Assembly (NCBI GenBank): GCA_036399775.1
Contig: DASWMJ010000010.1
Coordinates: forward strand, 1 to 64,000
Reading direction: 5' to 3'
Origin: JADMIH01 sp036399775
Lineage (GTDB): Bacteria > Chloroflexota > Chloroflexia > QHBQ01 > JADMIH01
DNA: 64,000 bases
In this document: piece after piece, positions 17,244 to 25,072 of the stretch
How the letters are laid out: every line of letters begins with the position of its first letter
Numbering within the stretch: position 1 is the stretch's first letter
Made by a program: the position numbers and the translations under genes
Notes under the pieces: generated by a model
Database searches by the model: none
The model's input: only the letters and a program-made list of their open reading frames with translations
Told to the model about the DNA's origin: nothing

Positions 17244-18145
17244 TTACCGTCGGTAGACCAGTGGGGCACGTCATTGGCCGCGTTTGTGAAATGGATCACG
17301 CCGTAGGTCGCCCCTACTTTGATCAGATCGGCGTTGGCCCCGGTACGCGGTTCGCTCGTGATCGTGGTTTCTTTGCCGGTCGCGTCCTTGATCTTAAGCT
17401 CCCCTGCCCAATTGGTGTCCATGTCTATCGCTTTGCCCTCGATATGGCGCGAGGTGAGGGACGGGGCTTGCTTGCCGCCGCCGGTCTGGTAGGTGTCAAC
17501 CATGTCTTGCGCCGCCTTCTTCGACTTTTCGGCGTCCCCGTGCCACCAGTTTATCTTGACCCCCTCGCGGGCGGGTACGGTCTGGGCGTCGTAGTTTTCC
17601 TTGACGATGCGCCACGACCAATGCATGAGGAATGCACGGTTCGACGGCCGCTTGGTGGCGCTGATGCTCGGAGTCACTCCTGCTGCGGTCAACGCATCAA
17701 TGAACTTCTGCACCTTCCCGCCGAAATCGGCCTCAAGGTCGCTGACCGAGGTGCTGGTGGGGAATTGGGCGCACCAGGCTGACCCGCTGAGGACCCTGTC
17801 GTCCGCAGGCGCGGCGGGGGCTTCTGCCGGGGCTGCCGCCGGGGGCGCTGTGGCAGGTTCCTGTCGCTGTACCGCCGCGCGGCCGGCCTGGGGTGCGCTC
17901 CTGGCGCGTTGGAGGAAGCGTTGCACGGCCTGGTTGCCGTAAGTAGCCTGGCTGCTCTGCATCAGCGCGATTTTCACAGGCCGGTTGCCCCGCCCATCGA
18001 GGCGCGAATTCCCAAGTAGAGCCTCAGAATATGCGGTCTCCGGCTGAACGCCTAGGTCCGACTTGCTGCCCGGCTGCTCCGTACTAGGCTCCGGGTGTGG
18101 GGTCCTGCTGCTGCTATTATCTTCTTTAGAAGCGTCCTTAGACAT
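17240..18145 (-). CDS. M15-like peptidase with eCIS-cargo-type N-terminus
   Basis: A 301-aa protein with no signal peptide. The first ~130 residues are disordered and include ALMQSSQATYGNQAVQRFLQ, a phrase (LQxxYGNxAVQRxLQ) typical of DUF4157 proteins and other cargo of extracellular contractile injection systems. The C-terminal half carries SRHIEGKAIDMD, matching the metal-binding SxHxxGxAxD of M15/VanY-type D,D-peptidases, and a final DVPHWS (second His). It may therefore cut peptidoglycan or a similar peptide. SD AAGGAG precedes the ATG by 12 nt. No injection-system structural genes are in the window. It is translationally coupled to the alpha/beta hydrolase. Confidence 0.65.
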   Translation of the reverse strand: MSKDASKEDNSSSRTPHPEPSTEQPGSKSDLGVQPETAYSEALLGNSRLDGRGNRPVKIALMQSSQATYGNQAVQRFLQRARSAPQAGRAAVQRQEPATAPPAAAPAEAPAAPADDRVLSGSAWCAQFPTSTSVSDLEADFGGKVQKFIDALTAAGVTPSISATKRPSNRAFLMHWSWRIVKENYDAQTVPAREGVKINWWHGDAEKSKKAAQDMVDTYQTGGGKQAPSLTSRHIEGKAIDMDTNWAGELKIKDATGKETTITSEPRTGANADLIKVGATYGVIHFTNAANDVPHWSTDGK

Positions 18146-18238
18146 GAGTGAATAAGCTCCTTACTAGAGTGAAATGCGGAGGGGAGGATGTGAAAGAAGG
18201 GCCTCTAACTATTGAATTATAACCTTCGTGTCAATGCT

Positions 18239-18385
18239 CGTGGTCAGTGGTCAGTGGTCAGTGGTCAGTGGTCAGTGGTCAGTGGTCAGTGGTCAGTGGT
18301 TAGGGGTTAGGGGTTAGGGGTTAGGGGTTAGGGGTTAGGGGTTAGGGGTTGGGGGTTTGGGGTTTGGGGTTTGGGGTTTGGGGTT
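18239..18385. repeat. Consecutive heptamer arrays (GGTCAGT, GGGTTAG, GGGTTTG)
   Basis: About eight copies of GGTCAGT (18239-18299) pass directly into about seven copies of GGGTTAG (18300-18350) and then four of GGGTTTG (18351-18385). The word changes by one or two bases from block to block, as if the array evolved by slippage and substitution. It resembles telomere repeats by chance only. Confidence 0.9.
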
Positions 18386-18999
18386 GATGAGAGGGGCGCG
18401 GTTGAGTGCGCCCCTCTGGTTGATTAGATGGTGTTGGGGTCACGCCGGGCAGGGAGGTAGCCTACGCAGCCTGATTGTGCCAGGATGCTTGCCCCTGCGC
18501 TTACGCAACTGGTCGAGGAGGCCTCCTGCCTCTTGCCTTACTATGCGAGTAGCGGACGCTTCGCCCCCTGGGCGTACGCTTGCGGCTTGAGCGGGTTTAT
18601 GGGTTGTGGGTCTCTGTGGGTGGGTCTTGTGGGACCGATACAGAGGCTAGCTCCTCGTTGGGAGCGGCTAAGGGTTGGTTTCTTGTGGCAGGGGCACCAG
18701 TGGACCCTGTTCCCCTTTGGGAGTTTTGAGTTTTGAGTTATGAGTTTTGAGTTGGTGGCTCCGGCTCTAACTGGTGGCTCTTAGCTCCTGGGGGTAGTGG
18801 CTACTGTTGCGCTCAGTAGTCGGAAACATGCTTCTATTAACTTTAATCCCTTTTTGGGGTTATTTTGGGACATGATTTGGTGGGGTATTGGGGTGGAGTT
18901 TTGCACATTTTTGGGTGGGGTGGAAGGGTTGTGCTTGTTGGCGATTTGGGGATGGGACCAGGGCTGCGGCATGGGCTGACCGCCGGTTCCTAAAACAGC
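18386..18999. other. Long intergenic stretch, no convincing gene
   Basis: Between the heptamer arrays and the restriction-modification gene there is G/T-rich sequence with short repeats (TTTTGAG copies at about 18721-18752). Short open frames here have low-complexity composition, no ribosome-binding site and no recognisable motif. No RNA gene was seen. It may be the degraded left edge of the accessory island. Confidence 0.5.
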
Positions 19000-19061
19000 T
19001 ATTGTCACTTTCTGACCTTAGGAATATACTATGGTCAGATTTCGCCAAAAAGTGACCATAG
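19000..19061 (+). promoter_or_regulatory. Overlapping inverted repeats before the type IIL R-M gene
   Basis: TGACCATAG (19053-19061), only 6 nt before the ATG, can pair with CTATGGTCA (19029-19037). Together with the preceding AAAA it can alternatively pair with CTATTGTCACTTT (19000-19012). No Shine-Dalgarno is visible in front of the ATG. The arrangement suggests an operator or RNA hairpin controlling the methylase-nuclease, whose expression usually has to be delayed or limited. Confidence 0.5.
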
Positions 19062-19067
19062 AGATAT

Positions 19068-21953
19068 ATGCCTCTATCACTCCCCGACTTCATTGCGCGC
19101 TGGCAGGCCGCCACTCTATCCGAGCGTAGCGCCGCGCAGTCGCACTTCAACGACCTGTGCGACCTCCTGGGGCATGCCAAGCCCGCCGAGGCCGATCCTA
19201 CCGGCGCGTGGTACACTTTCGAGAAGGGCGTGTCCAAGACGGGCGGCGGGCAGGGCTTCGCCGACGTGTGGATGCGCGGGCATTTCGCCTGGGAGTATAA
19301 GGGGAAGCACAAGAACCTCGACGCGGCTTACCGCCAACTGCTCCAATATAAAGAGGACCTGGAGAACCCGCCCCTCCTGGTGGTGTGCGATCTCGACCGC
19401 TTCGAGGTGCATACCAACTTCACCAACACTATCAAGCGCGTCTATAGCTTCTCGCTGGCAGACCTGGCGAGCACGGACCCCACCCCTACATGCCCGCTCC
19501 CGCCCCTGGAAGTGCTGCGCGCACTCTTCACCCAGCCTGACCGCCTGCGGCCCGACCTCACAGCCGCCGAGGTTACGGAGGAGGCTGCCGCGAGGTTCGG
19601 CCTCCTGGCCCAAAGCCTCCACAAGCGCGGCGCGGACCCCGAAGAGGCCGCCCACTTCCTCATGCGCCTCCTCTTCTGCCTCTTCGCGGAGGACATTCGC
19701 CTCCTGCCGCCCGGCCTCTTTACCCAGCTCGTTGCGCGCACCCGCAAAGACCCTGAGCAGTTCAACGCCCTGGTGCAGCAGCTTTTCGAGAAGATGGCGA
19801 CGGGAGGCTGGTTCGGCGTGGAGAAGATCGCCCACTTCAACGGCGGTCTCTTCGCCGACAGCCGCACCCTGGAGCTTACGAGCGACGACCTGTCGGTGTT
19901 GTCCCTGGCTTCCAAGCTCGATTGGGCGAGCGTGGAGCCTGCCATCTTCGGCACCCTATTCGAGCGCAGCCTCGACCCCTCCAAGCGTGCCCAGCTTGGC
20001 GCTCACTACACCAGCAAGGAGGACATCCTGCTTATCGTGGAGCCTGTGCTGATGGAGCCTCTGCGCCGCAGGTGGGTAGAGGTGCAGGCGCAGGCCCAGG
20101 GCGTCATAGATAAGCGCAACGCCACAGCAGATCGCGCCGCCCGCACCCGCTACGACCAGGACCTCAGCCGCGTACTGTGGGCGTTCACGGACGAGATAGC
20201 CTCCACGCGGGTGTTCGACCCTGCCTGTGGGAGCGGAAACTTCCTCTACGTGGCCCTCAAGCGGCTGCTGGACCTGGAAAAAGAGGTGAGCGTGTTCGCG
20301 GCCTCCAACGGCCTGCCGGGCATGTTCGTCAAGTCGGACCCCTCGCAGCTATACGGCATCGAGATCAACCCCTACGCCTACGAACTGGCCTCGGTTGTGG
20401 TGTGGATAGGCTACATACAATGGCTGCGCGACAACGGCTTCGGCAGCCCCACCCCTCCCATCCTCAAGCGCCTGGACAACATCAAGCACATGGACGCTAT
20501 CCTCGCCTACGATGAGCAAGGCAAGCCAGTAGAGCCTGAGTGGCCGGAGGCGGATGTGATTATCGGTAATCCGCCGTTTTTGGGTGGGAGCAAGATTAGG
20601 CGGGAATTAGGGGACAAGTATACTCAGAGCTTATGGAAGCTGTACGAGGGACGTGTACCTGCGTTTGCTGATTTGGTGTGCTACTGGTTTGAGAGGGCTA
20701 GGGAGCAGATTGGATGTGGGAATACGCAACGAGTGGGATTGCTAGCTACACAGGGTATACGTGGCGGTGTCAATAGAAAGGTGCTAGAACGAATCAAGGA
20801 AACCGGCGACATATTCTGGGCACAGTCGGATCGAGACTGGATACTTGCCGGGGCTAACGTACATGTGTCTATGGTGGGATTCGATACAGGTGCAGAACAA
20901 GCACGAACACTTGATGGTATTCCTGTTTCTGATATTAACGCTAATCTGACCTCCAAAATCGATCTAACAAAGGCATCTCGGCTCTCTGAGAATGCGAACA
21001 TTGGGTTCAAAGGACCATCTCCGGGAGGCAGCTTTGACATAACACCTGAAGTTGCCCAAAGTATGCTAAATGCATCAGGTAATCCACACGGCAAACCTAA
21101 TTCTGATATTGTGAAGCCCATAGTTAATGCGGCAGATGTAATGCAAAGGAGTCGCCACTATTGGACAATCGATTTTGGCCCATATATCTCTCAAGAAGAG
21201 GCTGCACTTTATGAGGCTCCTTTTGAGTATGTAAAACATCACGTCTATCCAGAACGGGCTAATAACAGAAGGAAGGCTTACAAAGAAAGATGGTGGATAT
21301 ACCAGGAACCTCGTATAGACCTCCGCAAAGCATTAGTCCCTTTATCGCGGTACATTGTAACTCCGCGCGTATCAAAGCATAGAGTTTTCGTGTGGCTAAA
21401 CAAGAATACTTTGGCAAACGACGCCAACGTTATCATTGCCCGTGATGACGATTATTTCTTTGGTGTGCTCCATTCCAAGCTACATGAGCTATGGGCACTC
21501 AGTCTTGGCACTGCACTTGAAGACAGACCACGTTACACAGCCACAACCACCTTCGAGACCTACCCCTTCCCATGGCCTCCCGGTAAAGAGCCGCAGGGCG
21601 ACCCGCGTGTTGAGGCCATAGCAGAGGCCGCCCGCGAACTGGTCAGGCTGCGCGACAACTGGCTCAACCCCCCTGACGCCTCCGAAGCCGACCTGAAGAA
21701 GCGCACCCTCACCAACCTCTACAATCTGCGCCCCACCTGGCTGGACAATGCCCACCACAGGCTGGACCGCGCCGTCCTCGACGCCTACGCCTGGCCCCAC
21801 GACCTCACCGACGAGCAGATATTGGAGCGGCTGCTGGCCCTCAATTTGGAACGGGCGGCGAACAATAAGCCTGCGGAGCAGAACGGGTCACGGTCTGGGA
21901 ACCTCTCTTCCGTGCCAGAGGATCAAGATGGAGGTGAGATAGAGGATGAGTGA
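19068..21953 (+). CDS. MmeI-like type IIL restriction-modification enzyme
   Basis: A 961-aa single-chain nuclease-methyltransferase. The N-terminal domain has a PD-(D/E)xK centre: D66 in GFADVW and E76-Y-K78 in FAWEYKGKH. A helical linker follows, then the gamma-class adenine methylase with motif I VFDPACGSGNF (D384-G390) and motif IV NPPF (N501-F504). The target-recognition domain follows, and a conserved C-terminal helical tail ends TDEQILERLLALNLERAA. About 920 aa is usual, so it is complete and likely active, with a hydrophilic tail of about 33 extra residues. From about 20560 to 21540 the DNA is clearly AT-richer with other codon choice, matching exchange of the recognition domain. Copies of its 3' end recur at 23088, 24565, 27925 and 28813. 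The next gene overlaps by 8 nt. Confidence 0.92.
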   Translation: MPLSLPDFIARWQAATLSERSAAQSHFNDLCDLLGHAKPAEADPTGAWYTFEKGVSKTGGGQGFADVWMRGHFAWEYKGKHKNLDAAYRQLLQYKEDLENPPLLVVCDLDRFEVHTNFTNTIKRVYSFSLADLASTDPTPTCPLPPLEVLRALFTQPDRLRPDLTAAEVTEEAAARFGLLAQSLHKRGADPEEAAHFLMRLLFCLFAEDIRLLPPGLFTQLVARTRKDPEQFNALVQQLFEKMATGGWFGVEKIAHFNGGLFADSRTLELTSDDLSVLSLASKLDWASVEPAIFGTLFERSLDPSKRAQLGAHYTSKEDILLIVEPVLMEPLRRRWVEVQAQAQGVIDKRNATADRAARTRYDQDLSRVLWAFTDEIASTRVFDPACGSGNFLYVALKRLLDLEKEVSVFAASNGLPGMFVKSDPSQLYGIEINPYAYELASVVVWIGYIQWLRDNGFGSPTPPILKRLDNIKHMDAILAYDEQGKPVEPEWPEADVIIGNPPFLGGSKIRRELGDKYTQSLWKLYEGRVPAFADLVCYWFERAREQIGCGNTQRVGLLATQGIRGGVNRKVLERIKETGDIFWAQSDRDWILAGANVHVSMVGFDTGAEQARTLDGIPVSDINANLTSKIDLTKASRLSENANIGFKGPSPGGSFDITPEVAQSMLNASGNPHGKPNSDIVKPIVNAADVMQRSRHYWTIDFGPYISQEEAALYEAPFEYVKHHVYPERANNRRKAYKERWWIYQEPRIDLRKALVPLSRYIVTPRVSKHRVFVWLNKNTLANDANVIIARDDDYFFGVLHSKLHELWALSLGTALEDRPRYTATTTFETYPFPWPPGKEPQGDPRVEAIAEAARELVRLRDNWLNPPDASEADLKKRTLTNLYNLRPTWLDNAHHRLDRAVLDAYAWPHDLTDEQILERLLALNLERAANNKPAEQNGSRSGNLSSVPEDQDGGEIEDE

Positions 21954-23073
21954 CCGCAGACTAAGATGGGCACTAATTATTGCTGGGAGCGCACTCCTCG
22001 CCATAGTTGTATTTTCACTGCTTGTGGTCCTCAGCCTGTCCTTGAACTGGCCTGCTCGGACCGGCTTTACCGATTACACAACCCCCAAATCCGATACGCT
22101 CGACTATCATCCCGGTAAGACGCTCTGGGATTGGCTGGACCTTCTGGTGGTGCCTGCTGTACTGGTGATAGGTGGCATTGCCTTCAGCTGGGCAGAGCGC
22201 AATAGCAACAACGCCATTGCTGACCGTCGGATTGTGGAGGATCGGAAGATTGCAGAGGAGCAGCGTTCAGAAGATCGCCGTATTGAAGCTGAGCGAATAG
22301 CAGAAGAGCATAGACTCCAGGACGACCGAATACGAGACGCCTTGCTGCGAGAGTACTTGGACCGCATGTCGGACTTGCTAATCACTCATAAGCTTGGCTC
22401 ATCCAACGAGGGCGACCCCGAACGGCTCGTTGCGCGTGCCCGTACTGTGACAATACTGAACGCCCTAGGTCAGGATGGCGCACGTAAGGGCAATATTGTA
22501 CGGTTCTTGTATGAGGCCAAACTCCTCAACAAGGCTAATCCTATTGTTAATCTGCAAGGCGCGGACCTGAGGCACGCAGGTCTTATTGGGGCCAACTTAA
22601 GTGAGGCCAACTTGAATGTGACCAACTTGATTGAGGCAGACTTTAGAGGGGCCAAATTGAATAGGGCCGACTTGAGTGGAGCCGACTTGAGTGGGGCCAA
22701 ATTGAATAGGGCCGACTTGAGTGGAGCCGACTTGAGTGGGGCCTTCTTGGAGAATGCTAAATTGAACTGGGCCGACTTGAGTGGAGCCAACTTGAAATGG
22801 ACCAGCTTGAATGGGGCCAACTTGAGCAGGGGCAAGTTGAGCGGGGTCGACTTGAGTGGGACTGACTTGAGTGGGGCTGACTTGAGTGGGGTCGACTTGA
22901 GTGGGGTCGACTTGAAGGGGGCGTATCTGGATGAGGCAGTGCTGTCCCAGGCATTGCTAACCAAAGCAAACTTGACGGGTGCGCGAGTGACACGCGAGCA
23001 GTTGGAAAGTGCAGCAGATTTGACAGGTGCTATTCTTCCTGACCATATCCAACTTACGAGCATCAAACCGTAG
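21946..23073 (+). CDS. Membrane protein with pentapeptide repeats
   Basis: A 375-aa protein starting inside the end of the R-M gene (8-nt overlap). Two hydrophobic segments (about 6-30 and 60-80) are followed by a charged coiled coil (about 85-150, NNAIADRRIVEDRKIAEEQR...). About 30 pentapeptide repeats of A(D/N)LSG type follow (about 200-350) and would form a right-handed quadrilateral beta-helix facing the cytoplasm. Pentapeptide proteins can mimic DNA or act as scaffolds; here no function can be assigned. Downstream, 14 nt after the stop, is the first remnant of the R-M 3' end. Confidence 0.85.
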   Translation: MSDRRLRWALIIAGSALLAIVVFSLLVVLSLSLNWPARTGFTDYTTPKSDTLDYHPGKTLWDWLDLLVVPAVLVIGGIAFSWAERNSNNAIADRRIVEDRKIAEEQRSEDRRIEAERIAEEHRLQDDRIRDALLREYLDRMSDLLITHKLGSSNEGDPERLVARARTVTILNALGQDGARKGNIVRFLYEAKLLNKANPIVNLQGADLRHAGLIGANLSEANLNVTNLIEADFRGAKLNRADLSGADLSGAKLNRADLSGADLSGAFLENAKLNWADLSGANLKWTSLNGANLSRGKLSGVDLSGTDLSGADLSGVDLSGVDLKGAYLDEAVLSQALLTKANLTGARVTREQLESAADLTGAILPDHIQLTSIKP

Positions 23074-23087
23074 TTCAGCACTACACC

Positions 23088-23261
23088 GACCTGAAGAAGC
23101 GCACCCTCACCAACCTCTACAACCTGCGCCCCACCTGGCTAGACAACGCCCACCGCAGGCTGGACCACGCCGTGTTCGACGCCTACGGCTGGCCCCATGA
23201 CCTGACCGACGAGCAGATGTTGGAGCGGCTGCTGGCCCTCATTCTGGAGCGTTCCGCCTAA
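23088..23261 (+). pseudogene. R-M gene 3'-end remnant, copy 1
   Basis: 58 codons beginning DLKKRTLTNLYNLRPTWLD and ending LERSA plus TAA are colinear with the last conserved 58 codons of the MmeI-like gene (from D at about 21689). They match it closely but are not identical (for example DHAVFDAYGW versus DRAVLDAYAW). The frame is intact but has no start or ribosome-binding site. It is the 3' end of a sister R-M gene whose body is missing. Confidence 0.9.
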
Positions 23262-23267
23262 GATTTC

Positions 23268-23465
23268 ATGAGCTACCGCCGACGTCATAGCTACACGCAC
23301 CCTCCCAGGCTGAACCTCTTACAGCAGGCAGCCGGTCTCGCCCTGCTCGTACTCACCCTCTTCATGCTCGCGGGGCTGGCGGTGGGCTTCCTGGTGCAGA
23401 TGCGCCGGCACCGGCAGGCTATCGCGCTCGTGGCGTGCTATGAATCGTCAAGCTCAGAGCTATGA
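23268..23465 (+). CDS. Small single-span membrane protein (hypothetical)
   Basis: A 65-aa ORF starting 7 nt after remnant copy 1. A basic N-terminus (MSYRRRHSYTHPPR) is followed by one strong membrane segment (about 19-42, AAGLALLVLTLFMLAGLAVGFLV) and a basic tail. Third-position GC is high, as in real genes here, but no clear SD is present (only TTTCATG before). It may ride on the remnant's translation. No family is recognised. Confidence 0.4.
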   Translation: MSYRRRHSYTHPPRLNLLQQAAGLALLVLTLFMLAGLAVGFLVQMRRHRQAIALVACYESSSSEL

Positions 23466-23579
23466 CCCAATGTGTATTGTGCGAACTTACTCCTACCTTG
23501 ACATGCGACACGAGTAGTGCGATAATTGGCACCGGAACTCGGTACGACAGACATCTCCCCATATCTCCTTTCTTAGACC

Positions 23580-23612
23580 AAAAGCCTGCCTAAACCGCAG
23601 GCTCGTTTTGCC
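23580..23612 (+). terminator. Probable intrinsic terminator
   Basis: AGCCTGC (23583-23589) pairs with GCAGGCT (23597-23603), flanked by AAA on the left and CGTTTTG on the right. It would end transcription before the duplicated-domain gene. Confidence 0.55.
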
Positions 23613-23689
23613 TTTCCGAGTAACACGGCTAGCCGAGAGTGGTAACGGTACTAACGGTACCAATGGCACCAATTAGCGGAGGTATCTAG

Positions 23690-24412
23690 ATGAAATCTTT
23701 AGCAGTTGCAGTACCCCTTGCGCCCGGAGCGGCGGACCAACTGAGGGAGTTTGGTCGGGAGGTGGAAGGCCCTGGACGTGACGAGCACACAGAGTCTCGC
23801 CGAAGCCTGGGCTTGACGAAGGAGCTATGTTGGATACAAGCTACGCCCCAGGGCGATATGTTCATACTCTACCTGGAAGGAGAAAACCCCGTAGAGGCTA
23901 ATAAGGAGTTCGCAGGGTCGCAGACCCCTTACAATCGCAGGTTCAAAGACGGCATAGAGCCTATCTTCGCTTCATCAGGCGTAGACTTCAGCCAGCCCAT
24001 ACCACCGATCACGGAGCAGTTACTTGACTGGGAGGCCGAAGGGCGGGCGGAGGCGGCAAGCAGGCTCCATCCTATGGTTGTCGTAGGCCCCATACAGCCA
24101 GGCAAGACGGATGCGCTGAGAGCGGGTACCTCCTCTGCCATGGAAGAGCGTCTAAGTGGTCATGAGGCATCGAGGAAGAAGCTTGGCATCTATGCGGAGA
24201 GAGTGTGGGTTGAGCATACCCCACAGGGTGACTTGCTGTTAGCCTATTTCGAGGCTGAAGACCCGCAGGCGGTGTTTGCCGGCGTTGGCATCTCGCAAGA
24301 CCCACACGACGTGTGGTTCCGGCAGTTGAATATGGATGTACTGGGGTTAGACCTGACGCAGCCTCCCCCCGGACCTCCGCCAGAGCTTGTCCTCGATTGG
24401 CAAGATAGATAA
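23690..24412 (+). CDS. Tandem-domain protein of DUF6176 type (unknown function)
   Basis: A 240-aa protein; ATG preceded by GCGGAGG. It consists of two copies of one ~105-residue domain. Copy 1 (2-115) reads AVAVPLAPGAADQLREF ... ESRRSLGLTKELCWIQATPQGDMFILYLEGENP. Copy 2 (128-240) reads MVVVGPIQPGKTDALR ... ASRKKLGIYAERVWVEHTPQGDLLLAYFEAEDP. Both end DLTQP/DFSQP-PP...LLDW or LVLDW. The pattern suggests a dimeric alpha/beta-barrel fold with both halves in one chain. The family name is from memory; role unknown. It sits between remnant copies 1 and 2 of the R-M 3' end, as separate cargo. Confidence 0.75.
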   Translation: MKSLAVAVPLAPGAADQLREFGREVEGPGRDEHTESRRSLGLTKELCWIQATPQGDMFILYLEGENPVEANKEFAGSQTPYNRRFKDGIEPIFASSGVDFSQPIPPITEQLLDWEAEGRAEAASRLHPMVVVGPIQPGKTDALRAGTSSAMEERLSGHEASRKKLGIYAERVWVEHTPQGDLLLAYFEAEDPQAVFAGVGISQDPHDVWFRQLNMDVLGLDLTQPPPGPPPELVLDWQDR

Positions 24413-24422
24413 ATGAAGTAGT

Positions 24423-24450
24423 CGAAGGGGGAGGACAAAGCCTCCCCTTC
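24423..24450 (+). terminator. GC hairpin after the tandem-domain gene
   Basis: CGAAGGGGGAGG and CCTCCCCTTCG form a stem with one bulge around an ACAAAG loop. There is no T-run after it, so it may be only an RNA-end-stabilising hairpin. Confidence 0.4.
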
Positions 24451-24564
24451 GCTTCGTGACTTCCGCTGTCACGGGTCGGAGTTACGGTAGACTCAAAAGT
24501 AGAAGCGCTCGCCCGCCCACTGTCCCCACTGTGGATGGTTAGGATGCGTCCACAACAGCAACGA

Positions 24565-24735
24565 GAAGAAGCGCACCCTCACCAACCTCTACAACCTGCA
24601 CCCCACCTGGCTAGAGAACGCCCACCGCAGGCTGGACCGCGCCGTCCTCGACGCCTACGGCTGGCCCATGACCTGACGGACGAGCAGATATTGGAGCGGC
24701 TGCTGGCCCTCAATTTGGAGCGTTCCGCTCAATAG
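24565..24735 (+). pseudogene. R-M gene 3'-end remnant, copy 2 (frameshifted)
   Basis: From GAGAAGAAGCGCACCCTCACC the DNA again follows the end of the MmeI-like gene, to LERSAQ and TAG. A single C is missing in GGCTGGCCCATGACC compared with copy 1 (GGCTGGCCCCATGACC), so the frame shifts and the remnant is dead. It starts four codons later than copy 1 relative to the gene. Confidence 0.88.
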
Positions 24736-24863
24736 GATAGATTGTAGTGTGCGCAAAGTCCATATGCCCTTCCTAGTTCGGTAAGAGCTGGGCTCGCCAA
24801 GCCGGCAACATTGGGTCCGATCTGCTGGACTGCAAGAAACAGCGCACCTGCCCTGGCTGCCCC

Positions 24864-24892
24864 TTGCTGACCGCCTAAGGCCATGCTATAAT
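24864..24892 (+). promoter_or_regulatory. Promoter for the lipoprotein gene
   Basis: TTGCTG (24864-24869), 17-nt spacer, perfect TATAAT (24887-24892). The leader of about 175 nt contains the perfect hairpin CGAGGCATTATGCCTCG (25024-25040) about 20 nt before the ribosome-binding site of the gene at 25073. Confidence 0.65.
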
Positions 24893-25072
24893 GAGTCATA
24901 CAGACCTACGGGTAGCCGCCAGCCACAGAGCGCGCTCAACGTTCTCGGATTACGTCCTTGACGGGCGTTACTCCTGGCTGTACGATAGCCAACTTACATT
25001 GCATTGCCGCCTAACGATAGTGCCGAGGCATTATGCCTCGTTATATTGTCCTGTTCCAGAGGAGGAACTTTT

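Noticed and set aside
18239..18385. Telomere-like or CRISPR-like array
   Set aside because: The GGGTTAG units are direct 7-mers without spacers and lie inside the chromosome. No CRISPR repeats or cas genes were seen anywhere in the window.
18357..18736. Two open frames of 77 and 83 codons in the gap before the R-M gene
   Set aside because: They lie in repeat-derived G/T-rich DNA, have no ribosome-binding site and give low-complexity products.
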